Shown in pieces: positions 1 to 7,488 of a stretch of 34,367 nt of DNA. The stretch is taken from NCBI RefSeq assembly GCF_014204515.1, contig NZ_JACHLI010000052.1:1-34367 (forward strand), written 5' to 3'. Made by a program: the position numbers and the translations under genes. Below the pieces are notes generated by a model, which had not been told where the DNA came from, ran no database searches, and saw only the letters and a list, made by a program, of their open reading frames with translations. Position 1 is the stretch's first letter. Each line of letters starts with the position of its first letter. The stretch comes from Pseudomonas nitroreducens (GTDB lineage Bacteria; Pseudomonadota; Gammaproteobacteria; Pseudomonadales; Pseudomonadaceae).

Positions 1-9
1 AGTTGAAGG

Positions 10-40
10 GACTGAGCCCCGTTCAATACAGGGCTCAGTC
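10..40. other. 10-bp stem-loop at the left edge
   Basis: A perfect 10-bp inverted repeat (GACTGAGCCC / GGGCTCAGTC) flanks an 11-nt loop. No T-run follows on either strand, so it is a poor intrinsic terminator. It may belong to the 3' end of whatever lies left of the window, possibly an insertion sequence (see 68-92). Confidence 0.5.
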
Positions 41-67
41 ATTGGCAGCTTAGCGGCCCAGTCCAAC

Positions 68-92
68 TGTCCAACTTTCGGGGGTCAGTTCA
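68..92. mobile_element. Possible terminal inverted repeat of an IS3-family element
   Basis: The 25 bases run TG...CA and contain TCCAACTTTCGGGGGTCAGT. From memory this resembles the ends of IS3-family (IS150-group) elements, which read TGACCCC...AGTTGGAC on the other strand. If correct, the element lies to the left and only its last ~90 bp are in the window; no transposase coding is visible in 1-67. In PAO1 the gene left of desT would be ureE, so an insertion here would separate desT from ureEFG. The target duplication cannot be seen. Confidence 0.4.
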
Positions 93-93
93 A

Positions 94-202
94 CCCTAAC
101 CCTCTGCCAGAGGGAGAGGGGACCGTCCGCTGCAGGATGACACCGCAGCGTCAACTGGCACGACCTGCCCCCTCTCCCTCTGGCAGAGGGCTGGGGTGAG
201 GG
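94..202. repeat. Dispersed ~110-bp nested-palindrome repeat, copy A
   Basis: The outer arms read CCCTAACCCTCTGCC on the left and the complementary GGCAGAGGGCTGGGGTGAGGG on the right, each folding into an inner hairpin of the CCCTCT/AGAGGG type. The core contains GCAGGATGACACC and GCGTCAACTGGCAC, matching the cores of copies B (10518) and C (27207). It abuts the putative IS end. There is no coding sense. Confidence 0.75.
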
Positions 203-245
203 AAGGCAATGGCAAAGACTCCCCAGAGAAGACAGTTGGTGAAAC

Positions 246-881
246 TCAGGGCCGCGAACCGATCCCGGTCCAGTGCTTGGCGCCGATCATGATGAAGCGC
301 AGCTGCTGGGTGATCTTCGCCTGGGGCGAGAGGTGGGTGGGCAGGCTCTCGGCCGGAGGGTCGATCAACTCGGGGAGGGTGGCGAACACGGTCTTCACCA
401 CCAGGTCGGCGATCACGTCGATGTCCTGGGCGGTGAGGTGCGGCAGCTTGTTGAGCAGCGCCAGGTCGGCGGCGAGGTCGTCGGTGATGCGCTGGCGCAG
501 TTCGCCTACGGCCTGGCGGATCGGGTGCGAGCCGCCGTACTGCTCGCGGGCGAGGAAGAGGAACTGGGTGCGGTTGGCGGTGACCGCATCGAGGAAGATG
601 CGCACCGAGGCCTCGATCACGCCGCCCAGCTCGAACTCGTTGTGGCGCACCACGCGCAAGGTTTCGCGGAAGGTTTCGTCGACGTCGGCGACCAGCGCCA
701 GGCCCAGTTGGTCCATATCGGCGAAGTGCCGATAGAAGCCCGCCGGGACGATGCCCGCGCTCTTCGCCACTTCGCGCAGGCTCAGGCTGCCGAAGCCGCG
801 GCCGCTGTCCATCAGGCTGCGCGCAGCGTCCATCAGGGCCAGGCGGGTCTGTTGTTTCTGTTCGGCGCGGGGAGTGGCCAT
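246..881 (-). CDS. desT: DesT, TetR-family repressor of fatty acid desaturation
   Basis: This 211-residue protein has a TetR N-terminal helix-turn-helix (about residues 10-58, with SLREVAKSAGIVPAGFYRHF) and an all-helical ligand domain after it. In P. aeruginosa, DesT binds acyl-CoAs and represses the desCB operon according to the ratio of unsaturated to saturated acyl-CoA. Here it is divergent from desC-desB, with two 18-bp palindromes in the intergenic space, which fits that role. Length and neighbours match PAO1 PA4890. The ATG at 881 lacks a strong ribosome binding site, but it gives the expected N-terminus just before the DNA-binding domain. Identification rests on family resemblance and gene context. 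Confidence 0.9.
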   Translation of the reverse strand: MATPRAEQKQQTRLALMDAARSLMDSGRGFGSLSLREVAKSAGIVPAGFYRHFADMDQLGLALVADVDETFRETLRVVRHNEFELGGVIEASVRIFLDAVTANRTQFLFLAREQYGGSHPIRQAVGELRQRITDDLAADLALLNKLPHLTAQDIDVIADLVVKTVFATLPELIDPPAESLPTHLSPQAKITQQLRFIMIGAKHWTGIGSRP

Positions 882-959
882 ACGGCAGTGCTATCCAGGG
901 CAAAGGCGCAGGCACTCTAGCAAAAGCCGATGGGCGTGGGGGAAGTTCCTCCGCAACAC

Positions 960-977
960 AGTGAACATGTGTTGACT
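960..977. promoter_or_regulatory. Candidate DesT operator 1
   Basis: AGTGAACATGTGTTGACT is an 18-bp palindrome in which 14 of 18 positions agree with its own reverse complement. It contains a TTGACT hexamer (972-977) that would serve as a -35 element for desC. It lies between desT and desC, where DesT is known to bind in P. aeruginosa. Assignment to DesT is by context. Confidence 0.75.
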
Positions 978-1001
978 GAAAAGTCCTGCCCATGAGATTT
1001 T
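972..1001 (+). promoter_or_regulatory. Probable desCB promoter
   Basis: TTGACT (972-977) is followed after 18 bases by a weak -10 GATTTT (996-1001). The -35 lies inside operator 1, and the predicted start site near 1008 lies inside operator 2, so a bound repressor would block transcription directly. The -10 is a weak match. Confidence 0.45.
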
Positions 1002-1002
1002 A

Positions 1003-1020
1003 AGTGAACACATGTTTACT
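1003..1020. promoter_or_regulatory. Candidate DesT operator 2
   Basis: AGTGAACACATGTTTACT has the same half-sites (AGTGAACA and TGTTNACT) as the palindrome at 960-977, again 14 of 18 self-complementary. The centres are 43 bp apart, about four helical turns. It overlaps an upstream in-frame ATG at 1012, which argues that desC starts further downstream at 1036. Confidence 0.7.
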
Positions 1021-1035
1021 GTTTGGTGTTCGCTC

Positions 1036-2136
1036 ATGTCCCTGCTTCCCTTTGCGGGCCTGCGTTTCCTCTCGCCGTTGCTGTCGCCGCTGAGAACCCT
1101 GGTGCGCGGCCAGTGGCTGCGCGAGTCGGATGTCGATGCCGTACTGCGCGCGTGCAACCGCGGCTGGTCGTTGCAGCGGGTGTTCGCGCGGGTCGAGGCG
1201 CGGCAGTGGGTGGCGGACGACATGCTCGAACTGCGCCTGCGCCCCAATGCCCACTGGCGCGGTGCACGGCCTGGCCAGCACCTTCAGCTGTTCGTCGAGC
1301 ATGACGGTGTGCGCCACAGCCGCAGCTACAGCCTGACCCGCATTGCCGAGGACGGCTGCCTGGAATTTGCCGTGAAGCTCCAACCGGGTGGGCGGATTTC
1401 CACCTTCCTGCTGCAGCAACTGTGCGTGGGCGACGTGCTGGAGCTGGGGCAACCGGACGGCGAGCTGAGCTGGCCGGAAGATGGCCAGGGTGTGTTGCTG
1501 CTGGCTGCCGGCAGTGGCCTGACGCCCTTGCTCGGCCTGCTGCGCGAAGCGCTGGAGCGTGGCTACAACGGCCCGGTGACGCTCCTGCACTACGTCCGCG
1601 AACGCGGCCAGAAGGCTTTCGTCGCCGGGCTTCAGGCGCTGGCAGAGCAATACCCGAATCTCGAACTGCGCTGGGCGCTGAGCGGCGATGCCGCGCAGGA
1701 CGGCGAACTGTCCGGACGCTTCCAGCGCGATCACGTCGCCGATCTGGATGGCCGCCATGTACTGGCCTGCGGCCCCGGCGGTTTCGTCGAGACCGTGCGT
1801 AAGGCGCTGGGTACGCGCAGCCGCAGCCTGCAGGTGGAAAGCTTCAGCCCGCCGGCCTGGGACGACAACGAGCCCGCCGCAACCGTGAGTCTGCGCTTCG
1901 CCCGCAGCACCCTGGAGGTTTCCGGCGACAGTCGCCGCAGCCTGCTGGAGCAGGCGGAATCCCATGGCCTGCGTCCGCTGCACGGTTGTCGCCAGGGAGT
2001 CTGCACCAGTTGTACCTGCACGCTGGTCAGCGGCTGCGTGCGTGACCTGCGCAGCGGCGAGCTGTTCAGCGAGCCGGGCCAGCCCATCCGTATCTGCGTC
2101 AGCGCGCCCCAGGGCGACCTGACCGTCGATCTCTGA
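1036..2136 (+). CDS. desC: DesC, ferredoxin-reductase partner of the desaturase
   Basis: This 366-residue oxidoreductase supplies electrons from NAD(P)H to the desaturase DesB. It has a flavin-binding barrel with RSYSLTR, a nucleotide-binding domain beginning at GSGLTPLLGLLR, and a C-terminal plant-type [2Fe-2S] domain with cysteines in CRQGVCTSC plus a final cysteine 29 residues later (RICVSAP). The frame is open to an ATG at 1012, but that codon lies in an operator and probably at the transcription start. The ATG at 1036 (MSLLPFAGLRF) is preferred, although its ribosome binding site is weak. It is followed 17 bp downstream by desB in the same operon. It corresponds to PAO1 PA4889. Confidence 0.88.
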   Translation: MSLLPFAGLRFLSPLLSPLRTLVRGQWLRESDVDAVLRACNRGWSLQRVFARVEARQWVADDMLELRLRPNAHWRGARPGQHLQLFVEHDGVRHSRSYSLTRIAEDGCLEFAVKLQPGGRISTFLLQQLCVGDVLELGQPDGELSWPEDGQGVLLLAAGSGLTPLLGLLREALERGYNGPVTLLHYVRERGQKAFVAGLQALAEQYPNLELRWALSGDAAQDGELSGRFQRDHVADLDGRHVLACGPGGFVETVRKALGTRSRSLQVESFSPPAWDDNEPAATVSLRFARSTLEVSGDSRRSLLEQAESHGLRPLHGCRQGVCTSCTCTLVSGCVRDLRSGELFSEPGQPIRICVSAPQGDLTVDL

Positions 2137-2153
2137 TCTTCAGGAGAGTTTCC

Positions 2154-3239
2154 ATGCGCGAAGATCGCGACCTCAGCGCCACTGAACTGGCGGCCTTCGG
2201 TGCCGAGCTGGACGCCCTGCGTCAGCGCACCCTGCACGACCTGGGCGAGCAGGACGCCCGCTATATCCGTCGCATCCGCGCGGCGGTGCGCTTCTGCTGC
2301 TGGAGTGGCCGCGTACTGCTGATGGCTGGCTGGTTCCCGCCGACCTGGGTGCTGGGCACCTTTCTGCTCGGGCTCGGTAAGATCCTGGAGAACATGGAGC
2401 TGGGCCATAACGTCATGCATGGCCAGTACGACTGGATGAACGATCCGGAATTCTCCGGGCGCAGCTATGAGTGGGACATCGTCGGCCCCGCGGACTTCTG
2501 GCGGCACACCCACAACCATGTACACCACACCTACACCAACGTGCTGGGCATGGACGACGACGTCGGCTATGGCGTGGTGCGGCTGTTCCCCGAGCAGAAG
2601 TGGAAGCCGTTCTACCGCTGGCAGCCGGTCTGGGTAACGGTTCAGGCGCTGCTGTTCCAGTACGCGGTGGCGGTGCAGCATCTGCGCCTGGACAAGTACG
2701 TGAAGGGACGGATGAGCAAGGAGGAGTTGCGCCCGTTGCTGCGCCAGTTCAACGCCAAGGTCGGGCGCCAGTGGCTGAAGGACTACGTCGTGTTCCCGCT
2801 GCTGGGGTTGTTTACCGGCGCGTTCGGCGCGGTGCTGCTGGGCAACGTCATCGCCAACCTGATGCGCAACCTGTGGACCTTCACAGTGATCTTCTGCGGC
2901 CACTTCACCGAGAAGGCGGCGGTGTTCCCGCCCGAGGTGCTGCAGGGCGAGACCCGCGGCCACTGGTACCAGCGCCAGCTGCGCGGGTCGAGCAACCTGG
3001 AGGGCGGTGCGTTATTCCACATCCTCACCGGCAACCTCAGCCACCAGATCGAGCACCACCTCTACCCGGACCTTCCGGCACGTCGCTATGCGCAGCTGTC
3101 GAAAGAGGTGCAGGGGATTGCTGCGCGCTACGGCCAGACCTACAACAGCGGCCGGCTGTCGGCGCAGTTCGCCACGGTGCTCAGGCGCATCTGGGTACAC
3201 CGCAAGCCAACCGTGCCGACATTGCCGGCCAGCGCCTGA
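2154..3239 (+). CDS. desB: DesB, acyl-CoA delta-9 desaturase
   Basis: This 361-residue membrane di-iron desaturase introduces a cis double bond into saturated acyl-CoAs under aerobic conditions. The three histidine boxes are visible: HNVMH near residue 84, HTHNHVHH near residue 118, and HQIEHHLYPDLPA near residue 299. Hydrophobic segments lie before the first box and around residues 206-245. An AGGAG ribosome binding site precedes the ATG. It forms an operon with desC and should be under DesT control. It matches PAO1 PA4888 in family and position. Confidence 0.92.
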   Translation: MREDRDLSATELAAFGAELDALRQRTLHDLGEQDARYIRRIRAAVRFCCWSGRVLLMAGWFPPTWVLGTFLLGLGKILENMELGHNVMHGQYDWMNDPEFSGRSYEWDIVGPADFWRHTHNHVHHTYTNVLGMDDDVGYGVVRLFPEQKWKPFYRWQPVWVTVQALLFQYAVAVQHLRLDKYVKGRMSKEELRPLLRQFNAKVGRQWLKDYVVFPLLGLFTGAFGAVLLGNVIANLMRNLWTFTVIFCGHFTEKAAVFPPEVLQGETRGHWYQRQLRGSSNLEGGALFHILTGNLSHQIEHHLYPDLPARRYAQLSKEVQGIAARYGQTYNSGRLSAQFATVLRRIWVHRKPTVPTLPASA

Positions 3240-3245
3240 GGCGGA

Positions 3246-3461
3246 TCAGGCGCGGCGGGTCAGCGGCGAGGCGATTTCCTCACGCAGGGCGCGCAGGTCG
3301 GCGGCGTCCTGATTGAGGTGGTAGATGGACTTGAGCAGTTTCTGCCGGAGTAGGTCGTCCTGGACCTGTTCGACCGCACGCATGACTTCCAGCGCCGTGG
3401 CTTCGTTGTTGGCGGCGACGGCGTCGAGGGTCTTGCGCAGGCTGCGGGTTGCGTGGTGCAC
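3246..3461 (-). CDS. Small helical protein of unknown function
   Basis: This is a 71-residue protein starting at GTG (3461), chosen because CAGGAG lies nine bases upstream. It is predicted to be almost entirely helical and charged, without a signal peptide or membrane segment (for example VMRAVEQVQDDLLRQKLLK). It converges on desB with only six bases between stop codons and no visible terminator. No known family is recognised. The good ribosome binding site and protein-like composition support it as a real gene. Confidence 0.65.
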   Translation of the reverse strand: MHHATRSLRKTLDAVAANNEATALEVMRAVEQVQDDLLRQKLLKSIYHLNQDAADLRALREEIASPLTRRA

Positions 3462-3572
3462 AGTGGTGATCTCCTGAAAACTGCGAGCACCCTACGACCT
3501 GATTATTTCCAATAAATTTCAACAAGTTGCTTTCCGATCGGTGGACATGATGTCGCACTGATGGCCCGGGCC

Positions 3573-3815
3573 TCAGGAAAGCAGGGACAAAGCCAGCAAC
3601 GGCGCGAGGTTGAGTAGCAGCACGCCGATCTTGTAGACCGCCATGCCGCCGTAATGAATGGCATCGAATGTCGCCACCGGCAGGTCGAACCAGCGGCGAT
3701 GCAGGCGGTAGATGAAGTCGTGGGCGAGGGTGAAGGCGGCGAACCAGATCAGCAGGATGAAATAGTTGATCAGGGTGCAGTAGAGCAGGAAGGGTTTCAG
3801 TTCCGGGAGCGGCAT
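3573..3815 (-). CDS. Small membrane protein, DUF6868-like
   Basis: This 80-residue protein has two hydrophobic segments: around residues 7-30 (LLYCTLINYFILLIWFAAF) and at the C-terminus (about 55-80). A central FIYRLHRRWFDLP stretch separates them. This resembles the short Pseudomonas membrane proteins of the DUF6868 type, recalled from memory. The frame is open upstream to 3920, but the ATG at 3815 is preferred because GGAG lies about eight bases before it and the upstream residues are not protein-like. Function is unknown. Confidence 0.65.
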   Translation of the reverse strand: MPLPELKPFLLYCTLINYFILLIWFAAFTLAHDFIYRLHRRWFDLPVATFDAIHYGGMAVYKIGVLLLNLAPLLALSLLS

Positions 3816-4032
3816 GGCATTTCTCCGGGTACGTACTGCGTTGGACGCGGACCCGCAGGGATGGTTTCCGGCAGATGAAAGGGCGTGGGTCCGATAGCCG
3901 GCGCCTCGGCCAGAATCCATAATGGCCGGCTGCCGCGATCCATGTGATCTTTGCTGCGCGAGCGCTGTCCGATGTGCGGACGGCTAACCTTGCCGCTACA
4001 CCTCCCTTTCCCTTCTGTCTGCCGGACTTGCC

Positions 4033-5343
4033 ATGTTCAGCCCGCTCGTCACGTTTCCCGCGCTCTATACCGCCACCCTGTTGATGCTCGCCGGCTCCGG
4101 CCTGTTCACCACCTACATGGGCCTGCGCCTGACCCAGGAAGGCGTCAGCGACCTCTGGGTCGGCGGCCTGATGGCGGCCTACTACTTCGGCCTGGTCTGT
4201 GGCGGCAAGTTCGGCCACAAGCTGATCGCCGGCTTCGGCCACATCCGCTCCTACGTGGCGTGCGCCGGCATGGCCACGGTGATCGTGCTGATCCACGCGC
4301 TGGTCTCGCAGCTGGAGGTGTGGATCTTCCTGCGCTTCATCATGGGCGCGGTGATGATGAACCAGTACATGGTGATCGAGAGCTGGCTCAACGAGCAGGC
4401 CGAAGGTCACCAGCGCGGCAAGGTGTTCGCCGGCTACATGGTGGCGGTGGACGCCGGCCTGGTGGTCGGCCAGGGCCTGCTGGCGCTGAGCCCGGCGCTG
4501 GACTACAAGCCGCTGCTGCTGGTCGCCATGTGCTTCTCGTCGTGCCTGATCCCGCTGGCGCTGACCCGCCGTGTCCACCCGGCCAAGCTGGTGGCGGCGC
4601 CGCTGGAGATCGGCTTCTTCTGGAAGCGCGTGCCGCAGTCGCTGGGGACCATTTTCGTCGCCGGCCTGATGGTCGGCGCCTTCTATGGCCTGGCGCCGGT
4701 GTACGCGGCGCGCAACGGGCTGGACACCGCACAGTCGAGCTTCTTCGTCGGCATGTGCATCGTCGCCGGCTTCTGCGCGCAGTGGCCGCTGGGCTGGTTG
4801 TCCGACCGGGTCAACCGCAGCTGGCTGATCCGCGCCAACGCCTTGCTGCTGTGCCTGGCGGCGGTGCCGATGTGGGGGCTGATCGAGTTGCCCTATACGC
4901 TGCTGCTGGTGAACGGCTTCGTCACCGGCATGCTGCTGTTCACCCTCTATCCCCTGGCGGTGGCCCTGGGCAATGACCACGTCGAGCAGTCCCGCCGTGT
5001 GGCACTGTCGGCGATGCTGCTGACCACCTACGGCGTCGGCGCCTGTATCGGCCCGCTGTTCGCCGGCGCGATGATGCGCCACTTCGGCCCGGGCATGTTC
5101 TACATGCTGGTCTCGGCCTATGCGCTGATCCTGATCTTCTGGGTGCAGCCCAAGCGCGTTACCGGAGTGCATCGCGTCGACGAGGCGCCGCTGCACCACG
5201 TGGCCATGCCCGATACCGTCAGCCCGATGGCCGCCGCGCTGGACCCACGCGTCGAAGAGGTCCCGGAAGAGCTGGTGGTGGAAGCGCCGGCGAGCATCGG
5301 TCGCTCCGATGGCGAGCCGGATGGCACTGAGTCGAAGAGCTAG
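4033..5343 (+). CDS. MFS transporter, YcaD-like
   Basis: This 436-residue major facilitator has twelve hydrophobic segments and an acidic cytoplasmic tail of about 65 residues after WVQPKRVTGV. The loop between helices 2 and 3 carries GGKFGHKLIAGFGHIRSY, the position of the MFS signature motif A. The NQYMVIESWLNEQ segment after helix 4 resembles the YcaD subgroup. The substrate is not known. In PAO1 an MFS gene (PA4887) also follows desB. The ribosome binding site before 4033 is weak, but the start places helix 1 correctly. A strong hairpin terminator follows at 5371. Confidence 0.85.
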   Translation: MFSPLVTFPALYTATLLMLAGSGLFTTYMGLRLTQEGVSDLWVGGLMAAYYFGLVCGGKFGHKLIAGFGHIRSYVACAGMATVIVLIHALVSQLEVWIFLRFIMGAVMMNQYMVIESWLNEQAEGHQRGKVFAGYMVAVDAGLVVGQGLLALSPALDYKPLLLVAMCFSSCLIPLALTRRVHPAKLVAAPLEIGFFWKRVPQSLGTIFVAGLMVGAFYGLAPVYAARNGLDTAQSSFFVGMCIVAGFCAQWPLGWLSDRVNRSWLIRANALLLCLAAVPMWGLIELPYTLLLVNGFVTGMLLFTLYPLAVALGNDHVEQSRRVALSAMLLTTYGVGACIGPLFAGAMMRHFGPGMFYMLVSAYALILIFWVQPKRVTGVHRVDEAPLHHVAMPDTVSPMAAALDPRVEEVPEELVVEAPASIGRSDGEPDGTESKS

Positions 5344-5370
5344 TCGCGCTCAGCGAAACGCTGAAATGAG

Positions 5371-5394
5371 AAAGCCCGGCAGATGCCGGGCTTT
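5371..5394. terminator. Bidirectional intrinsic terminator
   Basis: A perfect AAAGCCCGGC / GCCGGGCTTT stem with a 4-base AGAT loop is followed by TCTTTC on the plus strand and by T-rich sequence on the minus strand. It sits between the convergent MFS gene and the tandem-repeat gene and can serve both. Confidence 0.85.
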
Positions 5395-5425
5395 TCTTTC
5401 GCCTGTCAGGCGTATTTCGTCTGGA

Positions 5426-5923
5426 TCAGGAAACACGCTTGAGGTGGGCGTCGAACACGGTGTCACCACCGGATTCAGCGACCATGTTGCTGTGCAGTTT
5501 GTCGATGGTGTGCTCGGAGCCGTTCTCGGCTACGCGGACGTCGTCCATCTGTTTGTGCAGACGGTCGATGGTGCGTTCGGAACCGTTGTCAGCGACGCGG
5601 GCATCGTCCATTTGCTTGTGCAGACGGTCGATGGTGCGTTCGGAACCGTTGTCGGCGACGCGGGCATCGTCCATCTGCTTGTGCAGGCGGTCGATGGTGC
5701 GCTCGGAGCCGTTGTCGGCGACGCGGGCATCGTCCATCTGCTTGTGCAGGCGGTCGATGGTGCGTTCAGAGCCGTTATCGGCGACGCGGGGGGCAGCGCT
5801 CTTCAGCTGTTCGTGCTGCGGGATGGAGCGCGGGCCGTTGTTGAGGATGGCCGGGGCGGCGAAGACGGCGCTGGCGGACATCAGGGAAGCGAGTGCAAGG
5901 CTGAGGGCGATCTGGCGTTTCAT
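5426..5923 (-). CDS. Secreted tandem-repeat protein A (21-residue repeats)
   Basis: This 165-residue protein has a signal peptide likely cleaved after SAVFA (residue ~22). It then consists almost wholly of repeats. Four nearly identical 21-residue units start at residue 46 (RVADNGSERTIDRLHKQMDD plus A or V). A diverged unit RVAENGSEHTIDKLHSNM follows, and then the tail VAESGGDTVFDAHLK, itself a degenerate unit. The repeated core V-A-[DE]-N-G-S-x-x-T-I-D-[RK]-L-H suggests a short helix capped by NGS. There are no cysteines, no lipobox and no membrane segment, so it is probably periplasmic or exported. The neighbouring gene at 6254 is a paralogue with the same tail. The function is unknown, and I do not recognise a named family. 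Confidence 0.85.
   Translation of the reverse strand: MKRQIALSLALASLMSASAVFAAPAILNNGPRSIPQHEQLKSAAPRVADNGSERTIDRLHKQMDDARVADNGSERTIDRLHKQMDDARVADNGSERTIDRLHKQMDDARVADNGSERTIDRLHKQMDDVRVAENGSEHTIDKLHSNMVAESGGDTVFDAHLKRVS
5483..5788 (-). repeat. Tandem 63-bp repeats within protein A gene
   Basis: Four full 63-bp units and one partial unit encode residues 46-147. The units are almost identical at DNA level, differing mainly at synonymous positions. Such identity suggests recent duplication or conversion and would allow copy-number change by slippage. Confidence 0.85.
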
Positions 5924-6200
5924 GTTGTGTGGCTCCGAAAGGGGGGCGGTATGTTTTGGCGACAGGGTTATTTTCCCTTCGGATAAATTGATTTAAAAAC
6001 GATGCTGGCTAATACAGAGCATCAGTGATGTCGATTATTTAGCCGGCTAATTTCAACTATCGTTGCCAATGATGAAACGACGAAAACCGCTCTAGGGCGG
6101 TGTTTTCAGGCGTGTTTCAGAAGGTTTCAGGCAAGAAGCCGTTACAAATCACGGCTGGCCTGTCATCGAGGGAGGGATTTGGCTGCATCGCCGCGATAAG
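5924..6200 (-). promoter_or_regulatory. AT-rich upstream region of protein A, with a perfect palindrome
   Basis: This gene-free stretch is much more AT-rich than its surroundings and should hold the promoter of the tandem-repeat gene at 5426-5923. It contains a perfect 12-bp palindrome TTAGCCGGCTAA (6039-6050) and CATCAGTGATG (6020-6030). No convincing -35/-10 pair could be assigned. Confidence 0.4.
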
Positions 6201-6222
6201 AAAGCCCGGCGGGCCGGGCTTT
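6201..6222 (-). terminator. Intrinsic terminator of protein B gene
   Basis: An AAAGCCCGGC / GCCGGGCTTT stem is separated by GG and followed on the minus strand by CTT. Its stem is the same as that of the terminator at 5371. It lies 32 bp past the stop codon of the tandem-repeat gene at 6254. Confidence 0.8.
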
Positions 6223-6253
6223 TCTCTCACCTTTCGGTGTACTGCCTGAATCG

Positions 6254-6967
6254 TTACGCCTTCAGGTGGGCATCGAAGACCGTGTCGCCACCGGACTCGG
6301 CAACCATGTTGCTGTGCAGTTGGTCGACGGTGTGCTCGGAGCCGTTTTCAGCGACCTTCATTTCCTGGTGCAGGCGGTCAACCGACTGGCTCGAACCGTT
6401 CTCGGCAACGCTCATGTCGCTGTGCAGACGGTCGATGGTCTTGCTCGAACCGTTTTCAGCCACGCCCAGTTGCTTGTGCAGGCGGTCGACGGTCTGGCTG
6501 GAGCCGTTCTCGGCAACGCTCATGTCGCTGTGCAGGCGGTCGATGGTCTTGCTCGAACCGTTTTCAGCCACGCCCAGTTGCTTGTGCAGGCGGTCGACGG
6601 TCTGGCTGGAGCCGTTTTCGGCAACGCTCATGTCGCTGTGCAGGCGGTCGATGGTCTTGCTCGAACCGTTTTCAGCCACGCCCAGTTGCTTGTGCAGACG
6701 GTCGACGGTCTGGCTGGAGCCATTCTCGGCGACGTTCATTTTCTCGATCAGGCGATCCACCGATTGGCTGGAACCGTTTTCGGCGATGCGGGCCTTGGCG
6801 GCGTCCAGTTGTTTCTGTTGTTGATCCAGGGTGCGTTCGGCGCCGTCCTGGACCAGCACTTGGGTCTGGCTGGCGTTGATGACCGGGGAATCCTGCTGGG
6901 AGCCGGCGAAAGCGGCATTGGCAGCAAGTACGGAGAGGGCAAAGCCAAGTACGAGGGTGCGTTTCAT
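6254..6967 (-). CDS. Secreted tandem-repeat protein B (18-residue repeats)
   Basis: This 237-residue protein has a signal peptide probably cleaved after NAAFA (residue ~21). From residue 61 it contains eight 18-residue units of the form VAENGSSQTVDRLHKQLG. Residues 79-186 are three copies of a 36-residue double unit, alternating HKQLG and HSDMS endings. A ninth shorter unit and the tail VAESGGDTVFDAHLK follow. The linker at residues 39-60 (DGAERTLDQQQKQLD) looks like an older, diverged unit. It is a paralogue of the protein at 5426, sharing the repeat core and the C-terminal tail but with 18-residue instead of 21-residue spacing. There is no cysteine and no anchor. Function is unknown; periplasmic or surface location is inferred from the signal peptide. 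Confidence 0.85.
   Translation of the reverse strand: MKRTLVLGFALSVLAANAAFAGSQQDSPVINASQTQVLVQDGAERTLDQQQKQLDAAKARIAENGSSQSVDRLIEKMNVAENGSSQTVDRLHKQLGVAENGSSKTIDRLHSDMSVAENGSSQTVDRLHKQLGVAENGSSKTIDRLHSDMSVAENGSSQTVDRLHKQLGVAENGSSKTIDRLHSDMSVAENGSSQSVDRLHQEMKVAENGSEHTVDQLHSNMVAESGGDTVFDAHLKA
6305..6787 (-). repeat. Tandem 54/108-bp repeats within protein B gene
   Basis: Nine units of about 54 bp encode residues 61-221. Three consecutive 108-bp blocks (6411-6518, 6519-6626, 6627-6734) are nearly identical and differ at only a few synonymous positions. This looks like a recent triplication. Confidence 0.85.
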
Positions 6968-7248
6968 GATGCGGCTCCAGAAAGAGTGGGGAGTTCGTTG
7001 GACACGGACTCAGTATCAGTTCTGGATTATCGATTGGAAAACGAAGCCGGAAGATAGTCGCTATCGATGCCGATGATTGTTTATTTTATCCATAAAAAAC
7101 AATTACTTGATTGTTTAAAATGACTTGCATCAATGCCTTCGATGGGCGATATCGGCGAGATTGGTAGTATCGTATTTGTAGATGTATTGGTCGACTCGAT
7201 AGCCCAAGATAGCTCTGGAACGAGGGTTTGGCAGGAGTAGGGGATGTT
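6968..7248. other. Gene-free AT-rich region upstream of protein B
   Basis: This stretch should contain the promoter of the tandem-repeat gene at 6254-6967. The section at about 7075-7125 is strikingly AT-rich (on the minus strand ATGGATAAAATAAAC includes a possible -10 TAAAAT), but no matching -35 was found. I see no convincing gene in it. Confidence 0.4.
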
Positions 7249-7417
7249 TGTAGGAGCGGACTCCGTCCGCGATGGCCTCCTGCGGGGCGGATCAATCGCG
7301 GACGGAGTCCGCTCCTACGCAGGTACCTGGCGCCGGAGCTGATAGGTAGGAGCGAGCTTGCTCGCGAACACCGGCGACGCCGAGGATCGGGCTGTTCGCG
7401 AGCAAGCTCGCTCCTAC
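7249..7417. repeat. Two inverted REP pairs
   Basis: The first pair is GTAGGAGCGGACTCCGTCCG (7250 onward) and its inverse ending at 7318. The second is GTAGGAGCGAGCTTGCTCGC (7346 onward) and its inverse ending at 7417. These are the typical Pseudomonas REP palindromes, each pair forming a BIME-like unit. They fill the space between the tandem-repeat gene and the ferritin-like gene. Confidence 0.9.
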
Positions 7418-7488
7418 ATGAAGCCGGCAGAGGGTGCTCAGCACGATGCCCGGCCAGAGCCGGGCATCGATGAAGGCAGCTGCGAAAT

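Noticed and set aside
7086..7295. 69-residue open frame near the REP pairs
   Set aside because: It runs through a REP unit, has no ribosome binding site and overlaps the AT-rich promoter region.
7249..7417. CRISPR array
   Set aside because: The repeats are paired inverted palindromes of REP type, not direct repeats with unique spacers of even length.
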